NCBI GenBank assembly: GCA_022606425.2
Contig: JAHDVF020000016.1
Span: forward strand, 1,456,501 to 1,520,500
Reading direction: 5' to 3'
Origin: Lepidostoma basale
Taxonomy: Eukaryota; Arthropoda; Insecta; Trichoptera; Lepidostomatidae
DNA: 64,000 nucleotides
Shown: in pieces, positions 40,315 to 51,539 of the stretch
Layout of the letters: every line of letters starts with the position of its first letter
Numbering within the stretch: the stretch's first letter is position 1
Notes under the pieces: generated by a model
Told to the model about the DNA's origin: nothing
What the model saw: only the letters and a program-made list of their open reading frames with translations
The model's database searches: none
Program-made: the position numbers and the translations under genes

Positions 40315-43193
40315 GTAATTCTATATTAATTCATAATTAAATCTATGTTCTTAGATCTGAATTAATTGTTATCTCTAGAACGTATGTGTCTAAAAAAAAA
40401 TAGAAATTAGAATTATACCAACATATTTGGAAATGAAGTCTCGCTGTGGTAAAAATAAAAAGTATGCAGAAATAATTTATTTTCTTATGTCTAAGATTAG
40501 TGTGTAGTATTATTATTTGTTATTTTATTACTATTTGGGATTGTGCAGAACGAGCGATATTGTATAATGTAGGTTAAAAGCCCATTTAGTTAAACAAAAC
40601 CAAGAACAAGTATATTGGACTTAACAACAACAACTAACCATCACGCCGTTTCTCCAAAACGGTGGGGAGGGAGAATGGACCGCAATACTATTCTAGCCTA
40701 ACACACCTCTCTAGATTCCTCCACATTCATACAGCAAGTCATACACGCACGTAGATTCTTCAGACTTCTAACATGGCCGACATTTAAAATATTGGAATTA
40801 ATTTACAGTAAATTCTCTAGCACAAAATTGTGTTAAAAAATTGTAATAAAATATAAATGTATTGTGGAGTTATTCATTAAAAAACAATAAATGTATATAT
40901 TTACAACTGAAGATGAAGGTCTCCTCTGAAACATGTCGTGATATTTAATATTTAAGTGGAAAATAAACAGTGTTATTTTACAATTCCAAAGTGTATTACA
41001 ATGCAATTCCACAGTGTTAATGCCTTAACTTTCAATAAATTGTATATCATTTCAGTTAAAGAAAACACCCCGCGAATGTCTGAAGTCCTACGACGTCCCG
41101 GAAAGATGCCAGGCCTTGAGGAACTCCTTCTTTGAATGCAAAAGATCTATCGTAAGAATTACTTATTTTGTTTATTTATTTATTTCTGGTAACATACACC
41201 ATTTGCATACATAAAGAATTAATACAGGAATGGTCAACTACATGCTACCACATGTTTTACATAAAACTAACCAACTAACTAACCATCACGCCATCTCTCC
41301 GGAGGGGTAGGCAGAAAGAATGGTCTGCCACACTGTTCTGTCCTGACATACTTCTCTCGATTCCTGTACATTGATACATCGTGTCATGCACGAATGTCGA
41401 TTTCTCTGACTGCTGACTCCTCACGTGGCCAACATTCAATATTTTATTTATTTGATCATGCCACGTTTTCCTCGTTCTTCCTCTATTTCTATTTCCGTTT
41501 ACGACATTAACATATACTTTTTACTTCATATGTGTCCAAACCATCTTAACGATTTCATTATTTTGTTCATAACACTTTCAATCGCATCACATTCACTTCT
41601 TATACTTGCATTCGACCCTCTATCATATATAGATTTACCACACATTCGTAGAGATCTCATTGTCACTGCATTTATTCTACTTTCATCCTTCTTTTGCCAG
41701 TTCCATGCTTCACTTCCATACATAAGGGTCGGCACAAGAACACCATTATGCACTGCCATATAGCCATTACTGTTATATAGTGAATAATGTTTATTTCTTT
41801 GTAAACATCACTTTATTTAAAAAAATAATTAAAATAACATAACCATGTTTCAGACACAGGAGCCCTTCATCAGTATAGTTAATTATTATACATACAAAAT
41901 AAACATTTCAACAAAAATTTCATGAATGTGGTCAGTTTTGACAGATATTAACTGCGACTCCAGCTCTATTATTCCTTGCACTACTCCAACTTCATCTCTT
42001 TGACCGACTAACCACGACCTAAATTATTACCATCTTCCTTATAATTAATGACCCTTTACCACCAAGTAATCCACCATCATTCAGTCCTTTACCCCTCCCG
42101 CAATCAATGCGGGCAAAAAAAAATCCTCCCCGATAGCCCACTAGGTTCTCCGCCAAACAAAATAGTCTCACGCAGTACGCTATCTCCTACCCCAACTCCA
42201 TCCAGGCACTGCTCCTCTTATCTTCCCCTCGGGAACAGACTTTTTTTATAAATACAATCCCAACCCTAACTGGTCTTCCATTCCTTGACAATAATGTAAG
42301 ACTTTATCATAAACCCTAAATCCCGTCTCGCCCTCTTTCGGAGGGACACTCCGGGCCATATATTTAGCCCGATCATAAAACAACTACAAAATCGCATTCC
42401 AACAATGTTTCCTACAGACGTAAGAGGAATAGCCATTAGAGCTGACCCTCTGTAAGCCAGAAGATCCAAGTCCAAGTCCAAGTATACCGAAGTAAGAGAA
42501 CAAGTCAGTAAAGCCTCTGCCGTGTCAGGATGTCTAAAGAATCTGGTCTGAAAGAACAAGCACATTCGTATCGGCAGCAAGATCAAAATTTACAAAACAT
42601 GCGTGCGACCTATCATGAGGTACGCTGTAGAGACGCGGGCCGACACTGTGCGAACCAAGAAACTACTTGGCATTTTAATTTGAAAAAAAAAACCCATCTG
42701 AGATGAAGGTCCTAAGCGGTCCTTGCGAAGCCAAACTAGTTGGCAACAATTATAATAACAATCTTCTTATTCTTCTTCCTCAGCCATCTCTCCACTGCTG
42801 GATATAGGCCTTCTCCATTTTCTTCCACTCCACTCTATCTTGGGCTTTTCTTTGCCACATTCTACCCGCGACAGGGATAATGTCATCGGCTCATCTTTTT
42901 CGGCCCACTCCTCTTTTTCTATCCCATGGTCTCCATTTGAGGACTCTGGGTGCCCATCGCTCTGTTCCCTGTCTGGCGACATGACCTGCCCACTGCCATT
43001 TCTGCTTAGCGACACGGTCCATAATTATTTCATAACATAACAATACCGTGGTTAAATACAAAGTGTTTTATTATTTTATATCTATAAGTTTAAAATGTGT
43101 AATCACTTGAGTGCTTTGTATGAAAATTTGATTACAATTTTATTTTTTTAGTTGGACAATCGAAGGAGATTCCGAGGCTACCGTGGTTACTAA
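40207..43193 (+). CDS. COA5: cytochrome c oxidase assembly factor 5 (PET191), 3 exons
   Basis: Needed for building complex IV in the mitochondrial intermembrane space. Exons 40207-40314, 41056-41151, 43152-43193 (phase 0 at each join) give 81 residues (human: 74). Twin CX9C-type cysteines: C17-C27, C44-C54 and C54-C64, plus C33-C34. The match to the family is close: CAGLRADLKMCLLESDC, then NSFFECKRSI, then LDNRRRFRGYRGY. The start may be either of two adjacent ATGs (40207 or 40210). AATAAA at 43286-43291 is the likely poly(A) signal. Confidence 0.95.
40632..40800 (-). mobile_element. LINE-A 3' end in COA5 intron 1
   Basis: CTAACCATCACGCCGTTTCTCC then the terminus; truncated. Confidence 0.7.
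41056..41151 (+). CDS. COA5: COA5 exon 2
   Basis: Acceptor TTTCAG; LKKTPRECLK to FFECKRSI, donor GTAAGA; C44, C54 and C64. Confidence 0.92.
41268..41765 (-). pseudogene. LINE-A copy in COA5 intron 2
   Basis: From (CTAA)n to the complement of [20 protein letters not shown]. Single-base losses shift the frame several times. Confidence 0.75.
42400..42720 (+). pseudogene. LINE-H fragment in COA5 intron 2
   Basis: IRIGSKIKIYKTCVRPIMRY then AVETRADTVRTKKLL. Confidence 0.6.
42775..43020 (-). pseudogene. LINE-E tail in COA5 intron 2
   Basis: Minus strand KQKWQWAGHVARQG, RKRRVGRKR, WKKMEKAYIQQWRDG; paralogue at 49785-49975. Confidence 0.65.
43152..43193 (+). CDS. COA5: COA5 exon 3
   Basis: Only 13 codons plus stop (LDNRRRFRGYRGY), after TTTTTTTAG. 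Too short for ORF finders, but it matches the family's end exactly. Confidence 0.9.
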   Translation: MDNRRRFRGYRGY

Positions 43194-43285
43194 TGTCTAT
43201 TCAAGCATTTCATTTGGATCACATTTTTTTATTGTATATTATAATCAGTGAAAACACATTATTGTAGCAAGATAATATTATTTAT

Positions 43286-43291
43286 AATAAA
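43286..43291 (+). terminator. COA5: COA5 poly(A) signal AATAAA
   Basis: AATAAA 93 bp after the stop. Confidence 0.6.
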
Positions 43292-43362
43292 ATTGTTTTA
43301 GATTTTAAATTGTTTTGTTATATCCTATGTTCTTGTGTCGACTCTTATTTATTTATATTTAG

Positions 43363-43620
43363 GCGACTCATTTGGACACAGAACGGTGTTACAAAGATAA
43401 CATAAAACAACATGAAACCAAAAAATCACACATATCAGAAGGAACCCAAATATGTCGATGTCAGTGAGGCAGTACTCTTTCCAGAATTTGTAATATTTTT
43501 TTTATGAATACTGCCTTACTGACACAGAAAATGTCCAAATCCGAGACGATTAGATTCAAAGTCCGAATTGCTCTTCCTACTTGCATCACCAAATGCAGGT
43601 TGGTTCTGCGTGACGGAGCA
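43363..43620 (-). pseudogene. LINE-F-like 3' part
   Basis: Inverse of 52240-52500 over ~250 bp; encodes a PVGRAIRTLYLI-like C-terminus, decayed here. Confidence 0.6.
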
Positions 43621-44018
43621 AAGAAGAATTGATATCAGCGCTGTCGCAGGTAATTAAATGTATGGAAGTTAAACTAATGTATGGAAGTAAAGCATGGAAC
43701 TGGAAAAATAAGGATGAAAGTTGAATAAATGCAGTAGAATTATATTTACAAATTTACAAAAAAATATTTACGAATCTCTTATATTTACAAATGTGTGGAA
43801 AATCTGTATAGAGCAGTGTTTCCCAACGTGGGGCAATTTGAATGTCTTGGGGGGGCAACACGCAAATCATTTATATTTTGTTACATTGTTGTCAAACATT
43901 TACATTTTCGAAAAAAAATTTACAAAATTAGTACGTCACATAAAAACTCTTTGCAGCTCACATCAAGCCCAAGGATCGCACATTTTCTTTCTAGTAGAAA
44001 TGTGACATAATATACATA

Positions 44019-45091
44019 GGGGAGATGTAGGTAATGGGAGTCACTTAAGCGAGAATTTAAAAAAAAAAAAAACTATTAGTTAACTATTTATTGCTTAAGC
44101 CTTATTATAAACTTTAGTTATTAAACTATTAATTGAGATCACCTTTAATCACTTCGGCTTTTTACTTTTGGAACAATAATCATTTAAAAAAAAAACAGGT
44201 TTGACCACCATTGCCCACATCTGTTGGCAATGGTGATCAGCATGTTGGCAATGGGGGTCAACACAAATCGTACTCATAATTGCAAGCTGAGTCCCACCCA
44301 GTGCAATCTGAATGAGCCCAAAGCCCACATGAAGTGCATCGGAACCACGTGTCATTATTTTGCCCGAATTCGCCGCATACAAGACATTGGTTGTCAGAAT
44401 CTTCTGCATCATCGTTTTTGTCGTCCTGGTACAAGTCATCAGTGTTCATATCTGACGCTGAAGTATTGTTCGATTTCTGCAGAATTTTCTTCTTTATCTA
44501 TTTTTTTCGCGTATCTCTTCTGAAGACTCGAAAATGGGATGTTCATTGTTTTCGCGGCTTTCCTTATTGAATAACCTTGTTCATCGATGAGCTCCACGGC
44601 CTTTTTCAGGTTAGCTATAGACCAGGTAGCCTTATTTGTCTTTCTAGGACGAACGTTCGGTATCTACAAACCAAAAATAAGATTATTTTATCCAAGACAG
44701 GAAATGTTAACAATAAGGGTCACCTGACTCCGATTGCCTACATCGGTAAAATAGAGAAAAAACCTACCTTGACATAAAAGTAAAAGTGATAGTGGTAAAA
44801 TGAGTTTGAAATCACGATCTAAAATGCTTTAGTCATTACATATCACAAGCGCAAAAAGAAACACTCATTAGTTTGATCCTTACCTTCGGATTTGTCTATT
44901 CGAAAAATTAGATCAGAAGGGCCCGAAAACTTGTTACGTCTACCACTCTCTATCACGTGATGCGAACTGAGTAAACTGCCACCCATTACCGGCAAACAGC
45001 TAGCGTATGACGTCACTGAAACCGCCATCACGCGTATTGTTTTCGAATTAAAGGGGTTTTGCCAACTGACTCCCATTGCCTACATCTCCCC
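44019..45091 (-). mobile_element. pogo-like transposon, core deleted
   Basis: Ends GGGGAGATGTAGGTAATGGG and the inverse CATTGCCTACATCTCCCC, flanked by TA. 1073 bp. Contains the transposase remnant on the minus strand. Confidence 0.85.
44258..44665 (-). pseudogene. pogo transposase ends: psq-type HTH and PHD-like finger
   Basis: 44439-44664 encodes NVRPRKTNKATWSIANLKKA, then YSIRKAAKTMNIPFSSLQKR, the pipsqueak/CENP-B helix-turn-helix of pogo transposases. In another frame, 44258-44449 encodes a cysteine-rich PHD-like finger (CLVC, CTSC, HSDC) found at the C-terminus of many insect pogo transposases. The DDE domain is missing. Confidence 0.8.
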
Positions 45092-45349
45092 TATTATTGA
45101 TTTATGAAAATTAAATAAATATAGCATATATTGCATATGTATGTGCATTTTTTATTTTAAGCAAATAATTACAAAGATTTTTCTATCACGTTAGATTGTT
45201 AAAAAAACGTGCAAGATTTTACAGGATAACACTACCAGCAGCGCAGCGGGCACTCATAAACACATTGCGATACAATTTCACAAAAAAAAAAGATATTTAC
45301 GAAGGAATGATGATTTTGCGGAAGCGCATGCACCATAGGTGCCATTTTC

Positions 45350-45640
45350 AATCGGCGGCGTTGGTTCGGACATATGGAACGCATGGATGGAGAAAGAATG
45401 GTTAAGAAAGTATACGTTAATGATGTAAATGGGGTACGAAGTCGAGGCAGACCGTGGATGGCATGACCAAATTAATCAAATTTTAAAGATTGGACATGTT
45501 AGAAGTCGGAGGAATCGACGTGCGTGTATGACTCGTTGTATGAATGTGGAGGAAGCTAGAGAGGTTTGCCAGGATAGAGTAGTGTGGCGGTCCATTCTCT
45601 CTGCCTACCACTGCGGGGAAACGGCGTGATGGTTTGTTGT
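45350..45640 (+). mobile_element. LINE-A 3' end inside the hAT element
   Basis: [40 protein letters not shown], ending SAYHCGETA, then GATGG and (TTG)n rather than (TTAG)n. Confidence 0.75.
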
Positions 45641-46129
45641 TGTTGTTGTAGCAAATAATTATTTTTCAGAATTTGTTATGTAAATAAAAAAATTGGTAGA
45701 GGGGGGGGGGGGGGCGATTTATGAATCGTTGAAAGCATGGTACAAATAAGGTTGGGAAACCCTGGTATAGTTCGCCTAATTCCAATATAAGAAATTAATG
45801 CAATGCTAATGAAAGTGTTATGAACAAAATAATGAAAGGGTCGCTAAGATGGTTTGGACCACATGCATAGAATGGATGAAGTAAGAGTGGTTAAAAAAAG
45901 TGTATTTTAACTATATAAACGGAACAAGAAATTGTGAAAGACCGAAAAAACGTGGCATGATCAAATTAATCAAATATTAAATATCTACCTGATGATTCGG
46001 AGAAAACGATGTGCGTGCATGAGATGATGTATGGATGTTGAGGAATCAAGAATAGTATATCAGGAAAGAACAGTGTGTACTGTCACAGTATAATTATCAA
46101 CTTTATAATTTAGCAAAAGTGATCATTTT

Positions 46130-46480
46130 ATTGTAAAATAAGGAAGAAATGTAAGGCAGATGATTGCATCATAAGTACAATTAAAAAAGGATCCCTGAGA
46201 TGGTTTGTACATATGGACGAGAGAATAATAATTAAAATGTTGGATACAAGCAATGAGTGGAAAGAGAAGTCGTGCACGACCAAGGAAAACATGGCATGAC
46301 CAAATTAATCAGATACTGAAAGGCGGCCACATTCGAAGTCGGAAAAATCGACGAACGTGCATGTTACGATGTATGAATGTGGGGGAAGCTAGAGAGGTAT
46401 GTCATGACAGAACGGTATGGCGATCCATCCTCTCTGCCTACGGCAGATGGAAACGGCGTTATGGTTAGTTAGTTAGTAAG
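46130..46480 (+). pseudogene. LINE-A copy
   Basis: STIKKGSLRWFVHMD-like, then [16 protein letters not shown], ending SAYGRWKRRYG and GTTAGTTAGTTAG. Confidence 0.75.
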
Positions 46481-46484
46481 AAGA

Positions 46485-47025
46485 CATCACCTTTATTTTT
46501 TTTAAATATTTGCCTCAGAAAAAAAAGTACCTAGGTAAATCATTTTGAGCACAATTCCTTTGCGCCGATATCATGCATAACCAGCTGATGATACGGTCCT
46601 AGAATTCAGAAACAGATTTCATTAAATATAGTTTCAAATATCTATGGTGTCATTTTACGCGAAAAAAAGTGAATTATTTTTTATTTTTTAACAGATTGAA
46701 AAAATGTACCAAATTCAAGAATTAGATTACTGATCTAAATGTAATCCGTTGAATCAGAATTCTCTGCAGTTATATAAAAATAAATCATTACAAGGAGTAG
46801 CAGGAGAACAAAGGAGCAAAGAGATACGCGGAGCTGGCGACACCTACACCAGCTCCCGGCTTGATACAATGCTGATACGGAATGCAACAGACAGCCGGTG
46901 CGCGCGCACGTATGTAAATAAACCAAAACTAAGATAAGGCGGACAATAATGTTGCCCTTCTGCTCCCTGCGCTCCTGATACAAAGGGACAATGGCAGAAC
47001 ACACAAGGGCGTCTTTTCCTACATG
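46485..47025. other. spacer, possible unknown repeat
   Basis: 46960-47010 (GATACAAAGGGACAATGG) resembles 48325-48360 (AATACAAAGGGAAAGGGAAC), hinting at a repeat. No supported gene. Confidence 0.35.
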
Positions 47026-47029
47026 AAAA

Positions 47030-47285
47030 TTGAAAACAAAAACTATTTGCCGACAATAGAGATCGAGTATTTTACTCAAGATCTGTTATTGCTTGTTGTT
47101 TTATTACTATCGCGGAGGGAAAGGTTGAGGGAAGTGATAAGAGGTATACCCTGTGGCAGCTACACAGAGATGAAAAGATTGGCTGGAGACAGGATTGAGT
47201 GGAAGGAACAAGTGGACTGGAGACAGGATTGAGTGGAAGGCTTGTTGCAGACCAATCATTGTAACCACGAAGAAGAGGAGTTCGA
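47030..47285 (+). pseudogene. LINE-B-like terminus
   Basis: RERLREVIRGIPCGSYTEMK RLAGDRIEWKE (in two parts) is similar in layout to the LINE-B end [16 protein letters not shown]; a 20-bp stretch is duplicated at the end (GACTGGAGACAGGATTGAGT). Confidence 0.5.
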
Positions 47286-47334
47286 GAAAAGGTATTACAT
47301 ATGTATGCTTAACTAGCGTCAATTAACATGCAAC

Positions 47335-47445
47335 TGTTAAATAATTAATACGAATGAAAACGTTAGTTTTCTAGAAGTTTTATTATATTTTATGGGAATG
47401 ACATGTTTCGCTTTTCTAAGGCATTATCAAATGTGACGAAACTTC
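47335..47445. repeat. MITE-P left arm
   Basis: ATTAATACGAATGAAAACGT to GGCATTATCAAATG; the right arm is missing. Confidence 0.6.
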
Positions 47446-47659
47446 AACTCGTTGCAGTTTATATACACTAGTAATGGAGCAGAATATGGTAATTGACAAA
47501 AAATGATGTGACTTTATACATTTTTAACAAAGAATTATTTGGGTAGGTCCAGAAATGTTGTAATGTGTTTCTTGGAACTCGATAAGAAATTTTATGACAA
47601 TGATTACATAGTTAGGGGATAATAAATGATATTATACAAATTAAAAATAAATTATAAGG

Positions 47660-47965
47660 GTCCGCAAATTCGTCGCAGCACCTTTCTTTGCTCCTTAAAG
47701 ACACTGAGGACGATAGCAGGCAAGACACTGAGAGATCGCGTGAGCTACACCAGAATAAGAGAGATACTCGTATGTGAGGTTGAGGATATTATAAGATGAA
47801 GCAGACAGCGAAAAAGGGACTGGTACGGTCATGTTCAAATAATGGACACCACTAGACTCCCCTATATTGCATTGCATAATCAGCCTCGTGGAAGACCTCT
47901 TTAAAGATGGAAGGACAGATAAGAGTCTACCTCACAGGAGGAGCAACACTCTGGAGAACAGCAGA
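47660..47965 (+). pseudogene. LINE-H tail
   Basis: TLRTIAGKTLRDRVSYTRIR-like start, RQRKRDWYGHVQIM, GRPL-x-RWKDR; related to 59785-60030. Confidence 0.65.
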
Positions 47966-47967
47966 TT

Positions 47968-48145
47968 TTTTAGCTTGATTCTCGTGACATGTGACAGGTA
48001 GCCAATCTATCGCCATTTTATTGTCACGTGAATTCTACACCAGACCAAAGACAGTGTGACAATCACACTGCCATTGCCGGGAATCGAACCCGGGACCTTC
48101 GGTATGGAAGTCAGAGCTCTTACCACTCTGCCACGAAGGTTGTCA
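47968..48145 (-). mobile_element. SINE-1, most complete copy
   Basis: On the minus strand: CCTTCGTGGCAGAGTGGTAA (A box), GGTTCGATTCCCGGC (B box), GTGTGATTGTCACACTGTC stem, then body to GATTCTCGTGACATG (inverse seen near 47980). Confidence 0.82.
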
Positions 48146-48199
48146 CGTTTTACGAGTATATAGCGTGATTTTCGTCTTTCTATGGACGTTGCGAGACTT

Positions 48200-48680
48200 A
48201 CTTCGCTTATATAATTGCAGTGTGGTTAATTCTTACCACAGATGGGATGGTCAAATTTTCCTTGCAGCTTACACAATCCTCAAGGAAAGCGTGGCCCTGT
48301 AGCGGCCGCTCGCGTCTCCTTCCACTCCGCTCCCAATACAAAGGGAAAGGGAACAATAAGAGGCCGCGACGTTTCTGGGATAAAGCATGTTGCGTCCTTT
48401 ACAAGCGTGTAATTAGTTCCATTATTTACCGCGTGGTGTCAGCTGATTTATGGACTCGCCAAATAAATCCTTGTCCAAAAATAAGTTGCATTTTTAAGGT
48501 TCTTACATGAATATTTACACCTGAAATTTGCCGCTCCTATCTCCAATATCAACATCCTCTGCCGAACTTCATTATCTCTGATTTAATTATGCGAAAAGTG
48601 GCAGAAATTGCCTAGCATGATTGTGACTATGTTTCTGTTCTTCTTTTTCAAATTGTTGTAGACTTAAGAGTCTGTTATAA
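48200..48680. other. spacer, nothing firm
   Basis: The GC-rich patch 48290-48380 has no gene pattern. Confidence 0.35.
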
Positions 48681-48689
48681 CAGTATTCT

Positions 48690-49320
48690 ACTCCTGTGAT
48701 ACTGAACTCCAGCTATCTCTCCATCGTTTAAGGAGTATCCCTGGTGGACGCTCTCCATTAAGCATTCCATGCAGAGCCATGTATGGAATTCTCGTATGAT
48801 TCATTCTCTGGAAATATTGGTAACAGTCCCGTTGACGTTGTCGCCCCTTCTTCTTCTTCAGCCTATTCCCGCTCACTTCTGGACAAAGGCCTGTCCATTC
48901 GCTTCCACGACACTCTGTCTTGTGTAGACCACATCCAGGTTATTCTGACATGTCTGTTCAGGTCATCCTTCCACCGTGTTTGCGGTGGCCCTGCACTTCT
49001 CTTTGCCGTCCAAGTCAGCAGTCTTCTTGTCCATTTTTCGAACGAGCTTCTGGATACGTGGCCTACCAATTGCCATTTTAGAGTCACTACCCGGTGGATG
49101 ATGTCAGTGGCCTTCATTTTTTCTCTCACCGTATCGTTTCTGGGTCTATCTCTTAGGCTTATTCCTAACATGGCTCTTTGGGTGACTCGTAGTTTCTCGG
49201 TACTTTGTTTGGACAATGTTACAGTTTCGAACTCATAAGTAGCAACTGGCAGCACACACGTTTCATAAACTTTTCTCTTCAGGTTGATCGGTATTTTCCG
49301 TTTTTTCATAATGTTAACTT
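48690..49320 (-). pseudogene. LINE-H and LINE-E tails
   Basis: 48690-48840: LINE-H end (RPPGILLKRWRDSW). 48863-49309: LINE-E, open 148 codons (KRKVYETCVLPVATYEFETV, LRVTQRAMLGISLRDRPRND, GPPQTRWKDDLNRH). 49321-49620 may continue it in decayed form. Confidence 0.7.
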
Positions 49321-49784
49321 GTTTTTCCGAAAACTGCCCAACTTAATCCAATTCTTTTCTTGAGCCCTGCGGTTTGGTTTTTCCTTCCTGGACATTATCG
49401 ATTCTTCTGCCATCAACGCTGGTTTGAAGACTTTCCGTGCTCATCGCCTTGGTCTTTGCCAGTCGCCCCCATCTGACCACATCTTGAACCTCGCAGATAC
49501 TCAGATTGTGGTGTTCCTTACACGATCACACAGTCTTCCCAGCAACAGCTTGAAATGTTCTCATTTTCGTTGTACCTATATCTCAAATAAGATCCAGTGC
49601 AGCACCAAAATTCGAAAGACAGCTTCGTTTTAGAAATGCGAGAACTAGTCGCTTGAATGATTAGTTTTATGATTCCGAGAATCTGGAATCATAAAAGCAA
49701 TTATTTGTTTGACAATGTATTTGTCGATTTGGTCTTAGGAGAGTGTTGGAAGCTTTTCATATTCTTAACTGTCTCTTCTTTTTC

Positions 49785-49975
49785 CTCAGGCATCTCTCCA
49801 CTGCTGGAAATAGGCCTTCTCCATTTTCTTCCACTCCACTCTATCTTGGGCTTTTCTTTGCCACATTCTACCCGCGACAGGGATAATGTCATCGGCCCAT
49901 CTTTTTTGGTGTCGCCCACTCTTCTTTTTCAATCCCATTGTCTCCATTTGAGGACTCTGGGTGAGGATTCCTAAC
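49785..49975 (-). pseudogene. LINE-E tail, copy of 42775-43020
   Basis: Nearly the same sequence as 42775-42900 and 42900-42950: CTGGAAATAGGCCTTCTCCA and CCACATTCTACCCGCGACAG. Confidence 0.7.
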
Positions 49976-50550
49976 TGTACAAACCATTAATGTATAATTC
50001 AAATACTGCAATCCAAACTCCATTTATGAGTGTATCTAAATCACAGGCAGTTGCGTTAGATAATTTGTTCATCGATTGGTTTGACGGTTACAATTGGCTC
50101 GATCCAAAATTTCTAATGATTATACGAAGATGCATATCTATTATGACCAGAAGTTATAGATAACATCTTTCGTAAATTCCCATTTCTCACATTACATTAT
50201 TCAATAGGTTAGCTACCGATCATTCGTGCGTGAATAGGTGACTTCGCGGTGTGTCGGTCACGCATATACGCGTGATGGTGGTATCATGTTCTATTCTTTA
50301 ATAAAAAAACTACATTTTCCACTCATTACTCGTAATTAAGTGTCCGTGAACATTATAAATACATATTTTATTGTAGTATTTTTACATTTGAACCTAGATA
50401 TTATTTTAACCTTTCGATGGTTTATATCGTCTTACAGCTAAATTTCACTCTAAACTTGTATGCTCATTCTCTGTTTATTTCCGTAAAATTACACTGTTCC
50501 AAACATAAATTTTCATTCATTAATTAATTATAATAATTTTTATTATTATT
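49976..50550. other. AT-rich spacer, nothing recognised
   Basis: No gene or known repeat was found. Confidence 0.4.
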
Positions 50551-50554
50551 AATA

Positions 50555-50770
50555 TATTACAGCGCGAGCCAAATCGATGTAAAGGGTATAGCTATCATAT
50601 TGATTCTCGTGACATGTGATAGGTAGCCAATCTATCGCCATTTTATTGTCACGTAAATTCTACATCAGTCTATATACAATGTGACAATCACACTGCTATC
50701 GCCGGGAATCGAACCCAGGACCTTCGGTGTGGCTGTCACAGCACTTGCACTCGGCCACGGCCACGAAGAT
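50555..50770 (-). mobile_element. SINE-1, long copy with 3' end
   Basis: GCCGGGAATCGAACCCAGGA (inverse B box), body, then AGCGCGAGCCAAATCGATG and an ATT-rich tail next to 50560. Confidence 0.8.
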
Positions 50771-50794
50771 AGTGGTCGTCAGAGATAGGCTAAC

Positions 50795-51245
50795 TAAATA
50801 ACTAAATAATCATAAAGAATGGACTGGCACATTTTTTCTTTCTGACATACTTCTCTCGCTTCCTCAACATTCATACATCGTGTCATGCACGCACGTCGAT
50901 TTCTCCGACTCCTCACGTGGCCGATATTCAATATTTGATTTCATTGGTCGTGTCACGTTTTCCCCGATCTTCCTTTTTTTCTAGTTCAATTATATCGTTA
51001 ACATATATAACATTATACATTTTTTACCATTATGTCTTCATTCATTATTTACATGTGTTTAAACCATTTTAATGTTCCTTTCGTTATTTTATTTCAAACA
51101 CTTTCATTCGCACTACATTCACTGCTTATATTTTAATTCGACACCATCATACACAGATTCTTTCAAACATTCGTCTAAGAGATCTCTTTTCTATTAAATT
51201 TTTTCTACATTCATCATTTTTTGCCAGTTCCATGATTCCCTTCCT
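50795..51245 (-). pseudogene. LINE-A copy
   Basis: From the 3' region to near GSEAW on the minus strand; many single-base changes. Confidence 0.7.
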
Positions 51246-51535
51246 ACATAAGGATATGCATTATTTCTAAACTTGATCGACGCATTCTCTCTTTACAAAC
51301 GATACATCTTTCACTGTCTGTGGCAATGTGTGACGCTATTGATCTGTCCGGAGTGTCAGATGTTTGCATTACAAAAAGATTTTTCATTTCCCCAGAGATA
51401 TTCTCCTCACATCCAGTTCGCGTGAAGTAATCCAACATGTTTTATGTGATTTCTTGACCGTTGTCTATAAACTTGAAGAGTTTATCTAAAATCGAACTCT
51501 GGAGGCATGTCAGCGGAAATGTTTTCCAGGAGAAT
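51246..51535 (-). other. possible transposase C-terminus, uncertain
   Basis: Minus frame 51244-51438 (MLDYFTRTGCEENISGE, DSERCIVCKERMRRSS) has a CIVCKERMRR stretch resembling the start of a piggyBac-type cysteine-rich end. Too little for a firm call. Confidence 0.3.
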
Positions 51536-51539
51536 AAAA

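Larger units (their letters stand above)
43814..45764. mobile_element. hAT-type transposon carrying nested insertions
   Basis: Ends CAGTGTTTCCCAACGTGGGG and (inverted) AAGGTTGGGAAACCCTG. An 8-bp flank GTATAGAG / GTATAGTT (43806-43813, 45765-45772; two mismatches) fits the hAT target duplication. Contains a pogo element (44019-45091), a LINE-A end (45350-45640) and a run of 14 G at 45701-45714. No hAT transposase frame remains. Confidence 0.75.
43655..46080 (+). mobile_element. LINE-A copy split by a hAT element
   Basis: LINE-A sequence at 43655-43813 stops at GTGGAAAATCTGTATAG and resumes at 45765 with GTATAGTTCGCC and [20 protein letters not shown] coding. The split is exactly at the hAT insertion described next. 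Confidence 0.75.

Noticed and set aside
44258..44449. Host PHD-finger gene
   Set aside because: It lies inside TA-flanked pogo ends next to a pogo HTH, so it is transposase-derived.
46735..47079. 114-codon minus-strand frame with a hydrophobic stretch
   Set aside because: No start context, splice partner or homology; composition like neighbouring non-coding DNA.
47968..48145. tRNA gene
   Set aside because: A and B boxes are present, but there is no complete acceptor stem, and the same sequence with a common 3' body recurs six times; it is a SINE.
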